DNA of 64,000 bases from Calvatia gigantea (Eukaryota; Basidiomycota; Agaricomycetes; Agaricales; Lycoperdaceae). Positions within the stretch are counted from its first letter, which is position 1, and each line of letters begins with the position of its first letter. The notes beneath the pieces were generated by a model. That model saw nothing but the letters and a program-made list of their open reading frames with translations, was not told the DNA's origin and searched no databases. The DNA lies in contig JACAAK010000006.1 of assembly GCA_025093985.1 (NCBI GenBank), positions 806,001 to 870,000 of the forward strand. Direction: 5' to 3'. Position numbers and translations under genes: made by a program. Shown one piece after another: positions 46,880 through 58,920 of this stretch.

Positions 46880-49800
46880 GACTTTTTACCCTCCTTTTTA
46901 TGGGTATTCTCTGGATGCCTTTTTAGATAGTCTTGTATGGCCTCTTTTGCATTTCCCAGGTTGGATTCTGCTATCCACATATCTTCTTCATTGCTATACC
47001 CTTTCCAATATACTAGGAATTGATATCCCCTTCTGTGTCTTCATTGTCCTTGAATCTCATCCACTTCATATTCTTCTTTATTATTGATAATTACCAGGTC
47101 AGGTACTGATGGTTGTTTCTGACTCAGGAACTCCACCTCATATGCTGGTGTCAGCAGCTGTTCATTGAAGATGTTATAGATGGCCCATCTGTCTAGTAGG
47201 TTTAGTTGATATGCTGCTTCTCCTATTTTTTCCTTAATATGAAAAGGGCCATACCATTTCTGGCCTAGCTTTTTTGATGTTTGATTGGTGTGGATGTTTG
47301 TGTTCTTGAGCCACACTTTATCACCAATTTGGTATGTCCTGGTATAGAGCCTACTGTGGTCATATTGTTGTTTCATCTTTTCTTGGTATAAGTATAGTGC
47401 TGATGAGATGTTGTCTTGGACAGCTTGGAGCTATTTCAGAAATTCCATTGCTGTAGGGTTGTTTGTTGATTGGTCATTTTTGCCCTTCCATGGGTGTCTC
47501 CTATAGTTTAGGAAAAATGGTGTTTCCTGTGTTCTTCCATGTTGCTTGTTGTTGTAGTGGAATTCTGCCATCAGGAGCCATTCTGCCCAGTCATTCTAGT
47601 TGTAGTTGCAATATAGGTGAATGTAAGTTTCCACTTCTCTGTTAATATGTTCTGTCTGCCCATCTGTCTGGGGGTGGTATACCATTGACAGATTGCATTC
47701 TATCCTGAGCCCTTTGAATAGTTCTTTGGTGAATTCTGATGTAAATTGAGGCCCTCAGTCACTGAGCACTTTCCTTGGTAGTCCATGTAGCTTCCATATT
47801 TTGTCTCGATAAATTCATGTAATATCTTTGGATGAAATGTCCATTATTGTCATTATGAGCCATATTATTTTTGTGAAACAATCAATAACTAGTATTGTGT
47901 CTTTTTCTTTTAATTCTGGTAAGGGTCCAATCATATTGATGCTAATTTCTTCCCAAGGTCCATTTGGTGTTGGGAGAAGGTGTAGTGGTGATTTGAGTGG
48001 TGTCATCCTTGTCTTGTTTCTCTGGCAAGCTTGACATCCCTGGATATATCTTTTTATGTCTTTCCATATAGTTGGCCACCAATAGTCATGGCTAATTAGC
48101 TCCATCATTCTGTGCTGTCCAGGGTGTTCTGCATCTGGGACATCATAGTACTGCTGCAGAATTTCTTCTTATAGCTTTTGATCTGGAGGCACATATGCAC
48201 TGTTTTGTTTGTAGACTACTCCTTCATGCTTGGTGAGTTCTGATTCTTCCTTCTGTAGTTCTGTGAGGACTGCTGTCTCACATCAGGGGTTCTCTTGTAT
48301 TTTTTCTAAGAATGTTGGTTCAATGAATAGTTTGGCTTGTAATAGAACTGTGTCATCAATATTCTTGGTTTGTAGCCAACTCTCCCATATCATGGTTACT
48401 AGTTTGTCTTCTAGCTCTTCTGGCATTTGGTAGACTCAGAACAATAGGTCAGCTTTTGTGTTTGTCTTTCCTGGCATATATCGCAACATGAAGTTGTAAT
48501 CTTGTAGCTGCAGATACTATTGGGCCTGTCGTCTGTTTAGCTTTTGTGGCTCCCAGTAATACTTGAGGTTTTCATGGTCAGTCCATATTTCAAATTTTTC
48601 TTTGGCATCTAGTAGATAATGTCTCCATTCTTTCAGGGTGTGGACAATAGCTAGTAGTTCTTTGTCATAGATTTCATAGTTGCACTCAGCTAGTGACAGT
48701 GTCCATGAAGTAAAGACAATTGGGTGCCATTTGTCTTCTTGTAGTTGCGATAACACACCTCCTAATGTGTAGTCTGAGGCATTGACTTTTACTTGGAATT
48801 GACCTTGTCTTTGTGGCAGTGTTAGGACTGGTTCTTTGGTGATGCACTTCTTTAGCTTGTCAAACACAGTTTGATGTTCTTGGTTCCATTCCCATGTAGT
48901 TGCTCCTTTGAGCTTGTTTAGTGGCCCTATGATTTTGCTGAAGTTTTTGATAAAGTGTCAGTAGTAATTGGCAAATCCTAGGAATTTTTCTACTCCTTTG
49001 GTGCTTTTTGGCTCAGGCCAATCCCATACTGATTTGACTTTTTCTTCTTCCATCTCAATTTGTCCATGTCCTACTCTGACTCCCAGCATTGGAATTTCTT
49101 TGGCATTGAATATGCACTTAGTTTATTTAAAACATAGGTTATACTGGTTTGCTCACTCCAGAAACTGTACTGTTCATTCCTTTAGTTGTTCTTTTGTGTC
49201 ACCTGGAATTGCGAAGTCATCCATGTAATTCACAATGTCCCTGTTCTGCAGAAGGTCATGGAAGATGCTTGTGATTATTTGGGAGAAGGTCTCTGGCGAG
49301 TTACTGAGGCCAAAATACATGACTGTTGGTTCAAAGAGTCCTTCATTGATGAGAAATGCAGCTTTCCATTCATCCCCTTCTTTGATTTTGACATTGTTAT
49401 ATTACCAGATAATGTCCAGTTTGTTGAAGTATTTTGCTTTGCCCAGCTTGTCAATTACCTCACCAATTCTTGGTAGCAGGGTTTTGTCTTTGATTACTAT
49501 GCTGTTCAGTCATCTGTAGTCTTGAATTAGCCTTTTGGAACTGTCTTTCTTGGGGATGAAGAAGGTTGGTACTGCATATGGGGATTTTGATAGCCTTATT
49601 CATCCTGATTCAAGGTTTTCCCTGATGAAAGCTTTGAGTTTGTCTTGTTCTTTGACTGTCATGTTATATGTTCCAGCACTTATTTCTCTCAGAGTATCTT
49701 CTGTTAGGATTATTTCATGGTCCTATTCAGTTCATTCTGGGAGCTTGTCGAATATTGTTTTATTGAACAAGTGTGTGAATGGCTATACATAGTTGGGCAG

Positions 49801-50552
49801 GTCTTCCAGTTTGGTTGGGTCTGGCTTGTCTTTCTCTTCCCATAAGTCTTCTATGGTGGCCATACTTCATATTTGGTCTGTGATGTGGATGTTCTGGTGT
49901 GGGACCTGGTAGTCCAGTAGACATTAAGTGAATTTGATTTCTCCATTATTCCAATCTACTTCTGGGTTGTGTTTGACCAGCCAGTGTTACAACCTTAGTC
50001 TGAGTAAACCTCAGGTTGCAACTTGGGCTAAGACTTGAGGGTGAGTAAGGGGAGGAGAACTAGAGATGGTTAAGTGTACCGAATACAGGAGTATGTATGT
50101 ACGCTTAAATATGGTAGACATCTAGTTGAACAGATGGAGGTAACTATATGAAATATCTGATGATAATAGTGCAGTAGTTACTGTGAGTCAATACTCAGAG
50201 ATTGCTAGACTGGAATAGGTGAAACAGGTACAGGACAGAGTAGAATGCAGACAAGTATGGAGTGGATATGAATAGGCAAAAGTTCACAATAGCCAGTCAT
50301 GTCTTAGAAAGATCTCTGCTCGGTCTTGTAGTTGCATGACTGAGGCTTCAATTTTTTCTTTGTATCCTTGGATTTCCATGTCAATAATAGCCATTTCTGT
50401 TACTTTTCCTCCTTGGTTTGGTGTTCTGTCCATATTTAGTACCAGAATTTGTTGTCTTAGTTTCTGGGTAGGAATTTTTTCTTCATTAACCAATTTTTTG
50501 CTGATACTGCTAGTGGTGCATCTTGAGTCTATGATCATGTTCACCATGATTT
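46880..50552 (-). pseudogene. gypsy-B pol: protease to chromodomain
   Basis: The protease is visible at 50284-50547 with the active-site motif changed to MIIDSRCTTSSI (DSG to DSR). The RT palm lies between 48868 and 49800. RNase H is at 48517-48867 (VNASDYTLGGVLSQL, DKELLAIVHTLKEW, TDHENLKYY). The integrase has a zinc finger and core at 47815-48108 (CQACQRNKT, ISINMIGPLP). The integrase C-terminus lies at 47041-47376 (GDKVWLKNTNI, YGPFHIKEKIG). The chromodomain follows in another phase (YQFLVYWKGYSNEED). Stops come mostly from CpG loss. A solo LTR-B sits between protease and RT. Confidence 0.87.
49985..50291 (-). repeat. LTR-B solo LTR inside gypsy-B pol
   Basis: 307 bp, TGTTACAACCTTAGTC to TTCACAATA (CACAACA with one C-to-T). 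Perfect duplication GCCAG at 49980-49984 and 50292-50296. A member of the same family inserted here and then lost its interior by LTR recombination. Confidence 0.92.
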
Positions 50553-51402
50553 TGTTACGACCTTAGTCTGAGTAAACCTCAGGTTGCAACTTAGGCTAAG
50601 ACTTGAGGGTGAGTAAGGGGAGAGAAACTAGGTGGTTAAGCATACCAAATACAGGAGCATGTATGTACACTTAAATACAGAGGGACCATCCAGTTGAATG
50701 GATGGAGATAACTACATGAAATGTCCGATGTCTATGGTATAGTAGTTATGAGTCAGAGCTCGGGGATCGCACAGACAGAAATAGACGGAACAGGTACATA
50801 GGAGGTAGGAATGTAGACGAATATAGAGGATGCGATATGACCGGTGAAAATCCACAACAATACCCCCCAATTAGGTTTCATGCCTCAGGAAGCTCATCGA
50901 AGTCTCCATTTACGACTGCGGTGGCGAGTGCTTTCTTAGTGGCAGCAATGAGAAACTTCCCTTCATTGGAGCATGCTAAGAAGACGGGTGAGTGGCTTTG
51001 CCTGTCTTGTCGGATAGGGACTGGGACACTGTTGTATGGGAAATCGGTGGTGGTGGAGCTGTCCCAGTAGTTCTTGACTATCGAGTTCCAGTAATGTTGG
51101 TTCTTTTCTTGTCCTGGTAACACAGTGCAGAATCTTGCGGGTGGGAGAAAAACCGATACGAGTTGTGGCGGTGTGATGGTTTTAATGAAGTGACAGAGGG
51201 CATTGACTTCTTCTTTCATTGAAACCGTGGTTTCCTCATCCATAAGGGTATCAGCACAGGTTGGTGGTGTGGGGTTGACAGTGTCATGTAATTTGGACAG
51301 GGTAATGTGGATTCTATTGACCAAGGTATTGATGTCAGGGTCTTCATTTGACTTGTCTCTTCCAAGTAGCTTCATGGCTATGTCGGCGAGCTCTAGGAAT
51401 AT
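50553..51402 (-). mobile_element. 5'-truncated gypsy-B 3' end, CpG-rich
   Basis: LTR-B (50553-50859), purine tract (50860-50872) and the C-terminal part of the third ORF up to 51402, where homology to 46357 stops abruptly. It sits exactly between the gag and protease regions of the older gypsy-B. CpGs are frequent here and almost absent on both sides. No target duplication is visible (GATTT on the left, nothing matching on the right). Confidence 0.8.
50878..51402 (-). pseudogene. gypsy-B third ORF, C-terminal part, undamaged frame
   Basis: An open frame of about 170 codons without stops ends VVNGDFDELPEA with a TGA at 50878. It is the best view of the protein: TVSMKEEVNALCHFIKTITPP, VFLPPARFCTVLPGQE and YNSVPVPIRQDRQSHSP. 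The N-terminal part, including the hydrophobic stretch, is cut off at 51402. Confidence 0.65.
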
Positions 51403-52681
51403 TTCTTTTTTGCCATTTGTATTTTTCCTTTTAGGTTTAGTTTATGCTTTCATCTCTGAGGAATTGTGTAGAATTTGTCTGATATCCTAGATACAAGCTT
51501 CTTGACTCTCAAGGTAGTGCCTACTTGAAGTCCTTGGAAAAATCCTTTTTTTCTTCAGTTTTGACTTCCTCTACTCCTCAGACTTGTATTTTCTTGTGTA
51601 TAGTATAGGCTTTGGCTATGTAGCCCATTTTTCTGCAGTTGTAGCATGTCAACCCCTTGGGTTTCTTGCAATTCTTGGTGATGTGGCTGAAAATGCTGCA
51701 GTTGTAGCATTTTGGTTCTCCTTTGTCATTGAAGATGTGGTGTCTGCTTCTTATCTCCATGGGTTCTCCCATTCCTCTATATGTAGTTCTGGTGCTGGTC
51801 TTTCTATCTCCATGGTACTTGGATGCTTCATATTCTTGTCTGATGGAGAGTATGGCTTCTGTCCATTCAGTGTAAGTATCTGGCCTGGCAATGGGTGGGT
51901 ACCCAGTGATTGTGTGGATGATATCTTGCCTAATGTTTTTCTTGAGTAGAAACATGGTGTACTTGTTGTCGGTTTTTGCCTTGCTTTTTAAGACTTCTAA
52001 TTTGATTAAGTAGTCAGCAGTGTTTTTGTTACCCTGTTTGAACTTCTCGATTTGCCATTCGGCCTTGCTGTTTGAGGCATTGTCTGAGAATATTTTCCTA
52101 AATTCTTCTGAAAATTTCACCCAGTCTACTGAGTCTTCGGAGTCTAAGATTATCAGTACTTTTATAGCAGCATATGCTCCTGCTGTTCCTTCTCACAGTC
52201 TGGCTAAGACTGCTATAGCCTTGTCATCTGCTGAGACTATCTTGTTGAATTTCATGAAGAGTGTCATTGCTCTCCACCAATTATTGAATTTGGCATAGGT
52301 GCCATTGAAGAATCCAGAGTCTGGCACTAAGCCTTTTCCACTGGGTGCTGCTGTGGGTACTACAGTATTGTTGGTCATGTCTGAGTCAGTGTTTGAGCTA
52401 GTGCTTAAATCTGAGCTTGATTTGTCTGATTCTGATTCCTTCTGTACTTGTGCTAGGTTCTCCTGGTGTGTTACCTCTTCTTCTGCTAAGTCAAGTTCAT
52501 TTAGAAGTTCTGATAATACTTCTTCTTCTCCTGTTGGGTTTGCTCCAGGTTCATTATATGTTTGTTCTATTAGTTCTTCAGGTACTTCAGGGTTCCCTGT
52601 CTCCTCTTTGTCTAATGTTTTTGACTTGTCATCTATAACTTCAAGGTTCAGTTCTCTATATTCGTCTGGGTTCAAGCTCAT
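51403..52681 (-). pseudogene. gypsy-B gag
   Basis: It starts at ATG 52681 (MSLNPDEYREL), about 80 bp after the 5' LTR. An acidic, serine-rich N-terminal part is followed by the gag core (FFNGTYAKFNNWWRAMTLFMKF, then SEEFRKIFSDNASN, KFKQGNKNTADYL and YTEWTEAILSIRQEYE). Two zinc knuckles follow: CYNCSIFSHITKNC, and a damaged one where the last Cys is Tyr (CYNCRKMGYIAKAY). One TGA between 52193 and 52120 splits the frame. Confidence 0.85.
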
Positions 52682-52748
52682 ATACTAGCTCCTAGGTTGC
52701 TATTTGTTCAGGCCTATTTCAGCCTACTCCTTGCAAGGTGAGGTGGGG

Positions 52749-52759
52749 ATGCTTAACCA
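52749..52759 (-). promoter_or_regulatory. gypsy-B self-primer binding site
   Basis: TGGTTAAGCAT on the minus strand begins 2 nt after the 5' LTR. It is the exact reverse complement of ATGCTTAACCA in the LTR (52842-52852): 11 nt, the length known for Tf1. Confidence 0.75.
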
Positions 52760-52761
52760 AA

Positions 52762-53067
52762 TGTTACAACCTTAGTCTGAGTAAACCTCAGGTTGCAACT
52801 TAGACTAAGACTTGAGGATGAGTAAAGGGAGAAGAATGAGGTGGTTAAGCATACTAAATATAGGAGAATGTATGTATACTTAAATATGGAGGGACATCCA
52901 GTTGAATGGATGGAGTTAACTACATGAAACATCCAATGACAATGGCATGGCAGTTGTATGAGTCAATACTCAAAGATCGCTGAGATGCTAATAGGTGAAA
53001 CAGGTACAAGGTAGGACAAGATAGAGATGAGTATGGAGGTGTGGTAAAAATGGTGGAAATCACAACA
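52762..53067 (-). repeat. LTR-B, 5' LTR of gypsy-B
   Basis: 306 bp, TGTTACAACCTTAGTC to GAAATCACAACA on the plus strand, followed by AGAAG. A TATA-like TATTTAAG (52879-52886, minus strand) and the self-primer lie inside. Confidence 0.93.
52842..52852 (-). promoter_or_regulatory. Predicted transcript 5' end / self-primer of gypsy-B
   Basis: ATGCTTAACCA on the minus strand starts 27 nt after the TATA-like TATTTAAG, the same spacing as in gypsy-A. It is identical in the LTR at 50553. It is altered in the LTRs at 45519 and 49985 (ACTTAACCA part kept). Confidence 0.7.
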
Positions 53068-53072
53068 AGAAG

Positions 53073-53305
53073 ATGGAATATGAGTCATAAGAAGAGGGAT
53101 ACAAGTAGATAGAAGTCCAGTTGTGGGAGATATAAGGTATAAAAGAAAACATGACTCAGGAAGAATCATAAGAAGGTAAACTAGAAGTACATACTGTGAT
53201 AAATAAAGATGGAAGAAGTAAGGATAAAGAAAAAGAGATAGTCCAATACAAGATAAGGTTAATATGCAAATAGGAAGAGCTCAGGAATGTGGTAAGTTCA
53301 TAACA
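53073..53305 (-). repeat. LTR-A solo LTR hosting gypsy-B, right part
   Basis: Resumes LTR-A directly after AGAAG and ends GGTAAGTTCATAACA; followed by GTATA. Confidence 0.92.
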
Positions 53306-53310
53306 GTATA

Positions 53311-53526
53311 TGTACTCTAGCTTGGGGAACTAGAGGAGTCATCTGGGTTGGGTCTTTGTGTCATAGGCAGGGGTATGGGGAATAGTTCCAGAGATAACCT
53401 TGGTGAAGGTTACAGGGGGGTCTCTGGGTTTGGAGTTTGGGGGTGGGTTTGATACATTTGCTTACTGGAGATGAAGTTTGGGTATAGCAGTGCTGCTTCC
53501 CATTCTGATGGGATAGGTGAGGCTCT
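53311..53526 (-). pseudogene. Zinc-knuckle gag-like protein, N-terminal part
   Basis: An ATG near 53497 (MGSSTAIPKLHLQ) opens a frame with TAA, TGA and TAG interruptions: NPPPNSKPRDPPVTFTKVISGT, then FPKLEY. The phase continues into 45127 when the LTR-A/gypsy-B nest is removed. It begins about 30 bp from LTR-D (53527), which could be its own LTR or a later insertion. Confidence 0.55.
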
Positions 53527-53941
53527 TGTTATAAATATGAATATTTACTTTAGTTATAAAGCCTAGAACACTATATACCTAGACTTTGTCTAGACTTTGT
53601 CTAGAACTAGAGTCCAGCCCTTAATAGAATACCTTATATAATACTTCAAAGTTGTACCACTTCTATTTACTATATAAAGACAAGTAACATAACAATACAA
53701 TAGTATACAATAGTATACTACTATAGTATATAAACCCTTCAACTTGACCAGTAGATGACATTGTTTCTACTTGGTTAGGTGAAGACTCAATCTATAACTC
53801 TTATCATCAACTCTTATAATCTGAACCTAAGAAGTTATCTCTGAACAACTAGCTTTATATTATAAGACTTTATAAGAGATATATATAAATTGTGGTTATA
53901 AGATCTCTTGATCATAGACTTAAGAATATATAAAGTAATTG
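53527..53941 (+). repeat. LTR-D, second copy, truncated
   Basis: TGTTATAAATATGAATATT start. Homology to 32386-33206 is clear from 53560 to 53880, including the TATA-like GTATATAAACCC and the ACTTGACCAGTAGA segment. It is cut at 53941 by LTR-A. Confidence 0.8.
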
Positions 53942-54489
53942 TGTTACAAACTTACCACATTCCTAGACTCTTCCTATTTGCATATTAACCTTCTACTTAG
54001 ACTTTCCCATTTCCCTTTCCTATACTCCAGTCCATTCTTTATTTATTTATCACATGTACTTCTACCTTTTGCTTCTTATGACTCCTTCTGAGTCATGTTC
54101 CTGTTTCACCTTCTCTATTTCCATTATCAAACTTCTATTTACTTGTCTCTCTCTTTTCCTGACTCATATTGCCTCTTTTCTATTCATTACTTATTCCCTA
54201 TGACTCTATAGATTACCAATTAACCCATAGTAGTCTCCCATTGACTCATACTCTCTTACTATGTAATTACTCATTTTTTATGCATAGCTAGTACATATAT
54301 AAACCTTAAGTAGTACACTTGTATTACCTTAGGTTATTCTAGTAATAAGCTTCCTTATCTTTGCTCATCTGCTACAAGGTTAACAACCTTAGGGACTGCA
54401 GTGACATTTAACTCGGACTTCTGAGACAAGTGCAAGTTTCTACTCAAGGGAGCAATCTGAAGTCTATACAGAAGTCATTGAGACTTGTG
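53942..54489 (+). repeat. LTR-A, plus orientation, truncated
   Basis: TGTTACAAACTTACC to GTCATTGAGACTTGT. The last ~80 bp are missing, and gypsy-A copy 4 begins in the opposite orientation. The self-primer segment AGGTTATTCT is kept. Confidence 0.85.
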
Positions 54490-57400
54490 GAATACAGGAA
54501 TACAAGGGGAGGAAGGAAGAAAGTGAGCTTTTCTGACTGGGAAGTTATTTTTGGTGGAAAGGGAAGAGATAGAAGAGAAAAAGGGGGATGAGGCCACAAT
54601 AGTGGCTTTCTTTCCCTTCTTATAGTTTTTCTGGGTGGGTGCCATTGATGATTTAGTTTGCAAGATGCTGTTGAGGAATGATGGAGAAGCTAGAAGATTG
54701 CCTAGCTATTTATGTCCTTTTCATTGTTTAGGTAGAGTGGGGTTTAGCTGGTGTTCTCATTGGTATTTTCATAACAATTCTTGGGCATGTGGTAACAGTT
54801 GTGCTTCATTTTCCCAAGAGTTTTCTTCATAGTCATAACCTTTCTATTTGATATAGTATTTCCTTTGTTTATTTTCTATTCTGTAATTTAAAATGCCTTC
54901 AATTTTGTATTCTTCTTCTCCTTCTATGATGTCAGGGAGAGGTGGTTCTGGGTTTGGTCCATGGATATCATTTTCAGTGTATTTGGAGAGAAGGGTAGTG
55001 TGGAATATGCTGTGAATTTTCTATGTTTCAGGTAGATTGAGTTGGTAGGAGAGTAGTAACAGGACTTCTTTAATTGCAAATGGTCTGAGGCATTTCAGGG
55101 CTATTTTGTTTGACTTGAATGGGAGTTTCAGGTTTCTCCATTCAAGCCACACTCATTGTCCTAGGGTAAAGGGTTTAAATTTTGATTTGATTTGATGTTC
55201 CATGCATTCCATTGCTAATTTGTGGACAGCAATGGCTTCTCTTTGAGCATGGTCTAATGATTCTATTCTTTCTTTAGTAGAGGTGAAGTTTGATTCTTTG
55301 AGGATAGTGGGTATTCCATGGGGCTTTGTTCCATACATAAGTTTGAAAGGTGTTTGCTTTCAATCTGAGTGTGTTTTTGAGTTGTAGGAGAATTTGAGGA
55401 TGGGGAGTGTTTCAGACCAGGTGGAAGGGTTTCCAGTGTTGAATCTCAATCTGTACCATTACATTGGTTTTGTCTATTTATAGATGAAATGGATCTAGAG
55501 AACTTTACTCTCAGAGTGAGTAATATTAGCTATGAAAAATTGCTACATTCCATCAGGAAACAGCATCATACCACACTACAAGTTGCTGGTAAAGACTATT
55601 AATTAGATAGGTGCTGTTAATGCATTATACTCTGTATATGCCATTGGTAGTAAATAGCTCACTCTGTACCCAGGTTGTAGGGCATTTCATCCAGAGACTT
55701 TGTATATAAGTTGTATGTAGTATGTGTTTATTCTTTAGACAATCCAGTCTTCATTCTACTCAAACAACTACTCTTAAGCAACACTTTGTTCTTCAAATAT
55801 TACTCTTTACTATCTCAGTAAGTGTGACTACCCTCCACCACTAGTGTTAGCTACTTTAGTATACTTGTCTCAACATCCAGTGCAATAAATGGATAGGTAT
55901 GCTGAGATTTCCTGGTTGAATCATTCTGTGGTTCCATCAGATTGAGAATAGTAGACTGATGAGAAGGATTGTGTGATTCCTAGGCACTTCATGAGGGCTT
56001 GGCTGGAATTTGCTTGGAATCAAGGGTCATAGTCAGAGATTATCTTGTCTGGCAGTCTAAATCTGGTATAGACTTTGTCTATAATTATGTTAGCTATTCC
56101 TTTAGCAATGATTTCTTTTGTACAAGGAGTGAGAATTACCTCCTTCATAAGTCCATGGTCCACTATGGACAGAATAGAGTCAAATCCATGGAATTTCAGT
56201 AGGTTGGTCAGCAGATCCATTGCAATATGTGCAAATAGTCTGGTGGAGATTGGGAGTTCAATTGGTTGTAGTGGTGGATATGAAGGGTTTCAGTTAATTT
56301 TGAATTGTTGGCAGGCACTGCATCCCTTGACATAATTTCATATGAAGGTGCTCATTCCTGGCCAATATACTTTGGCTTTGGCTATCCAGTAGATTTCTTG
56401 TTCTCTAGGGTGTCTGATAAAGGGGTGATTGTGGTATTATTGGATAATTCATTAGCAGAGTTCCATATCTTCTGGAATTACTATCTTCTCTTTATATGTC
56501 ATGAGGGGTCTATTTGACATGGGAATGATCCTATATTTCAGGTTTATTGTTTCTGGTGATTCTGATAGAAGTTATTTCATGGCTTCCATAGTGACTTTAT
56601 TATACTTCAATGATTCAATGATTTTGTTTTGTAATTCATGGTCAATAAGGGAGATGAATAATTTATCCAGTAGCATAACTATTCCATTGAGGAATATTTC
56701 TTTAGGTAAGATGATAACATTCTCATTGTCATTGTCATCATCTGGGATATGATCTAACCTTCATGAAAATGCATTGGCAGCTGGTATCTTTGTTCCTGGG
56801 ACATGTTTGATTACAAAGTCGAAATATGAGAGGAATCTGAGCTACTAGACTTGTCTTCTGGAGATATTTTGGGGTTTTCTCCAAAAGGTGAGATTCTTGT
56901 GGTCAGTTCTGATGGTTACACAGTGTTGGGCTCCTTCTAGGTAGTGTCATCATTCTTCTAATGCAGTAATGATGGCAAGGAGTTCTCTGTCATGTATTTT
57001 GTAATTACATTGTGTTAGGTTGAATGCTTTTGATAGGAAAGCTATAGGGTGGTAGTTTCTGTTTGTATCTTGTTGGGATAGAACAGCTTCTAGTGTATAT
57101 TTAGAAGTGTCAGTTTCAATAAAGAAAGGTTTTGTTTGGTCCAGCATTAGTAATACAGGCTTCTTCATGAATTTGGATTTCAGTCATTTAAAGGCCTTGT
57201 TTGCTTTGATTTTCCATTCAAACTTCTTGGTTTTGGATAGTAAGGCATCAAGCAGTCATAAGATGTCAGCATAGTGATATATGAATTTTCAATAGAAGTT
57301 GCAGAATCCCATGAATTTTCTGACATTGTGGGTAGTGTGGAATTTGGGCCATTCTTCAATTCCATGGAGTTTGGTATTGTCTATTTCAATCTTGTTGGGG

Positions 57401-58920
57401 GAGATAATCATACCAAGATATTCTAAATTTGTTTTGTTGAATTTGTATTTTTCTAGTTTCAGATATAGATTGTTATTCTTCAAGATTTGGAGGGCTTCCA
57501 TAGTTAGGCAGTCCATTTCTTTCTGGGTTTTTGCATAGATGAGGATATTGTCCATATAGATTATGATTTCTCCTTTGTTGAGCATTTTGGTGAATATCAT
57601 GTCCATCATTTTCTAAAAGGTGGCAGGGGAATTACACATTTCAAAGAACATCATGTTAGGTTCATAGAGTCCAATAGGTGTTTTGAATGCAGCTTTCCAT
57701 TGATCACCTTCTTCAATTCAGATATTGTTGTATCTGAGTTGGACATCCATTTTGGTAAAGAGTTTCACTCTCTGAAGTTTATCCATGATGGTCATAATCA
57801 TAGGAATTGGATAAGCATTCTTTTTCATGTGTTTGTTCAGGTACTGATAATCTTGACATAGCTGGAGTTTTCCATCCTTCTTTCCAATAAAGAAGAATGA
57901 AGAGGCCATAGGAGATTCAGATTTCTGGATGTATCCTTTTCAAAGGTTTTCATTGATGAACTTCTTGAGTTCTTCAGTTTCTAGGGGGAATAGGGGATAT
58001 GTTTTTCCTAGTTCTAGTTTGAATATGTCTAAGAGTTTGATTTTATGATTATAAGGGTGATTTGGTGGGAATTATTTGGACTTTTTCATGTCAAAAAGGG
58101 ATACAAATTTTTGATATTTCTTTGGCAATTTGACTTTGGTTTTTGGGGTGGATTTCTGAGCTAGGCTAGTAGCTTGAGTAATTTTTGTGTTGATTTTGAG
58201 CTTGTATAGTGTTTGGGTAATTTCATAAAGTTTGTGTTCTAAATAAAATTCGTTGAAATCAAGGTCTTCCAAATAGACTTTTAATTCATCAATTGAGAGT
58301 TCTGGTTCATTAGAGTGAATGATTGATTTGAAGACTTTTGCTGTGAGTGGGTCGAAGTCTTTGTCCAGGTAGAGGTATCATTCAGTATTATTCATTCCAT
58401 GGATATCTAGTGCAATTTTATTAATAGCTGTGGGTCTGTTTGTAGATTTCATGATTAGTGGCAGGATATTATCATTGTTTCTCCATCTGAATTCTTGGGT
58501 AGTCTAATTTATGTCAGGGTTCATTTGTTGTAGCCATAAATAACTAAGGATTAAGTCTTTGGATCCAATTCCTGAGATATAGGCTTCAAAATAGCATTGT
58601 TTTCTGTCAACAAGCACATTGAGCTCTACACTTTTGTAGATTGATCCATTTTCATTAAGGGTTCCATTGGCATTGGATACCTTGATGAGTTGATTGATGG
58701 TATTAGTTTGGAGTTTGTAGGTACAAGTAAAGTTTGATGAAATGAAATTTCCTTGGGCTCTTAAGTTGATTAATGCAGTGACCAAGATACTTTGCAAATG
58801 ATTTTGGTTTAGTTTGATAGGAAGGAAAATTAATACTTTGTTGTTTAAGGTAGGGAGTTTGATTAGATTGATTTACAGGTCACTCAATAATTTTTTTTCA
58901 AGATTGGGTGACATATTCAA
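54490..58920 (-). pseudogene. gypsy-A copy 4 pol, including chromodomain
   Basis: From high to low: protease (altered DSG region), RT palm (MVMIIIYMDN type at about 57540-57600), RNase H (FFIETDTSKYTLEAVLSQ, DRELLAIITALEE), integrase (MDLLTNLLK, ISDYDP), a solo LTR-1, the integrase C-terminus and a full chromodomain (EYKIEGILNYRIENKQRKYYIK, a stop for W, KGYDYEENSWENE). A lysine/serine-rich tail ends near 54490. Dozens of stops come from CpG loss. Confidence 0.87.
55437..55875 (+). repeat. LTR-1-like solo LTR inside gypsy-A copy 4
   Basis: TGTTGAATCTCAATCTG to CTTGTCTCAACA, 439 bp, with a perfect duplication TCCAG (55432-55436, 55876-55880). It is a CpG-depleted relative of LTR-1 in plus orientation. 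Confidence 0.9.

Larger units (their letters stand above)
45519..53067 (-). mobile_element. gypsy-B, complete chromovirus with extra 3' ORF, CpG-depleted
   Basis: LTRs of about 305 bp (45519-45823 and 52762-53067) and a perfect duplication AGAAG (45514-45518, 53068-53072). On the minus strand: 5' LTR, primer site, gag with zinc knuckles, protease, RT, RNase H, integrase, chromodomain, a third frame, purine tract (AATTGGGGGGTAA), 3' LTR. It is interrupted by a solo LTR-B (49985-50291) and by a 5'-truncated, CpG-rich gypsy-B 3' end (50553-51402). Many TGA/TAG/TAA stops make it inactive. Confidence 0.93.

Noticed and set aside
52741..52759. gypsy-B primer site as a standard tRNA 3'-end site (it starts TGG)
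   Set aside because: The 11-nt match to the gypsy-B LTR at the predicted RNA start, with the same geometry as gypsy-A, is a better explanation; I could not match it to a tRNA I know.
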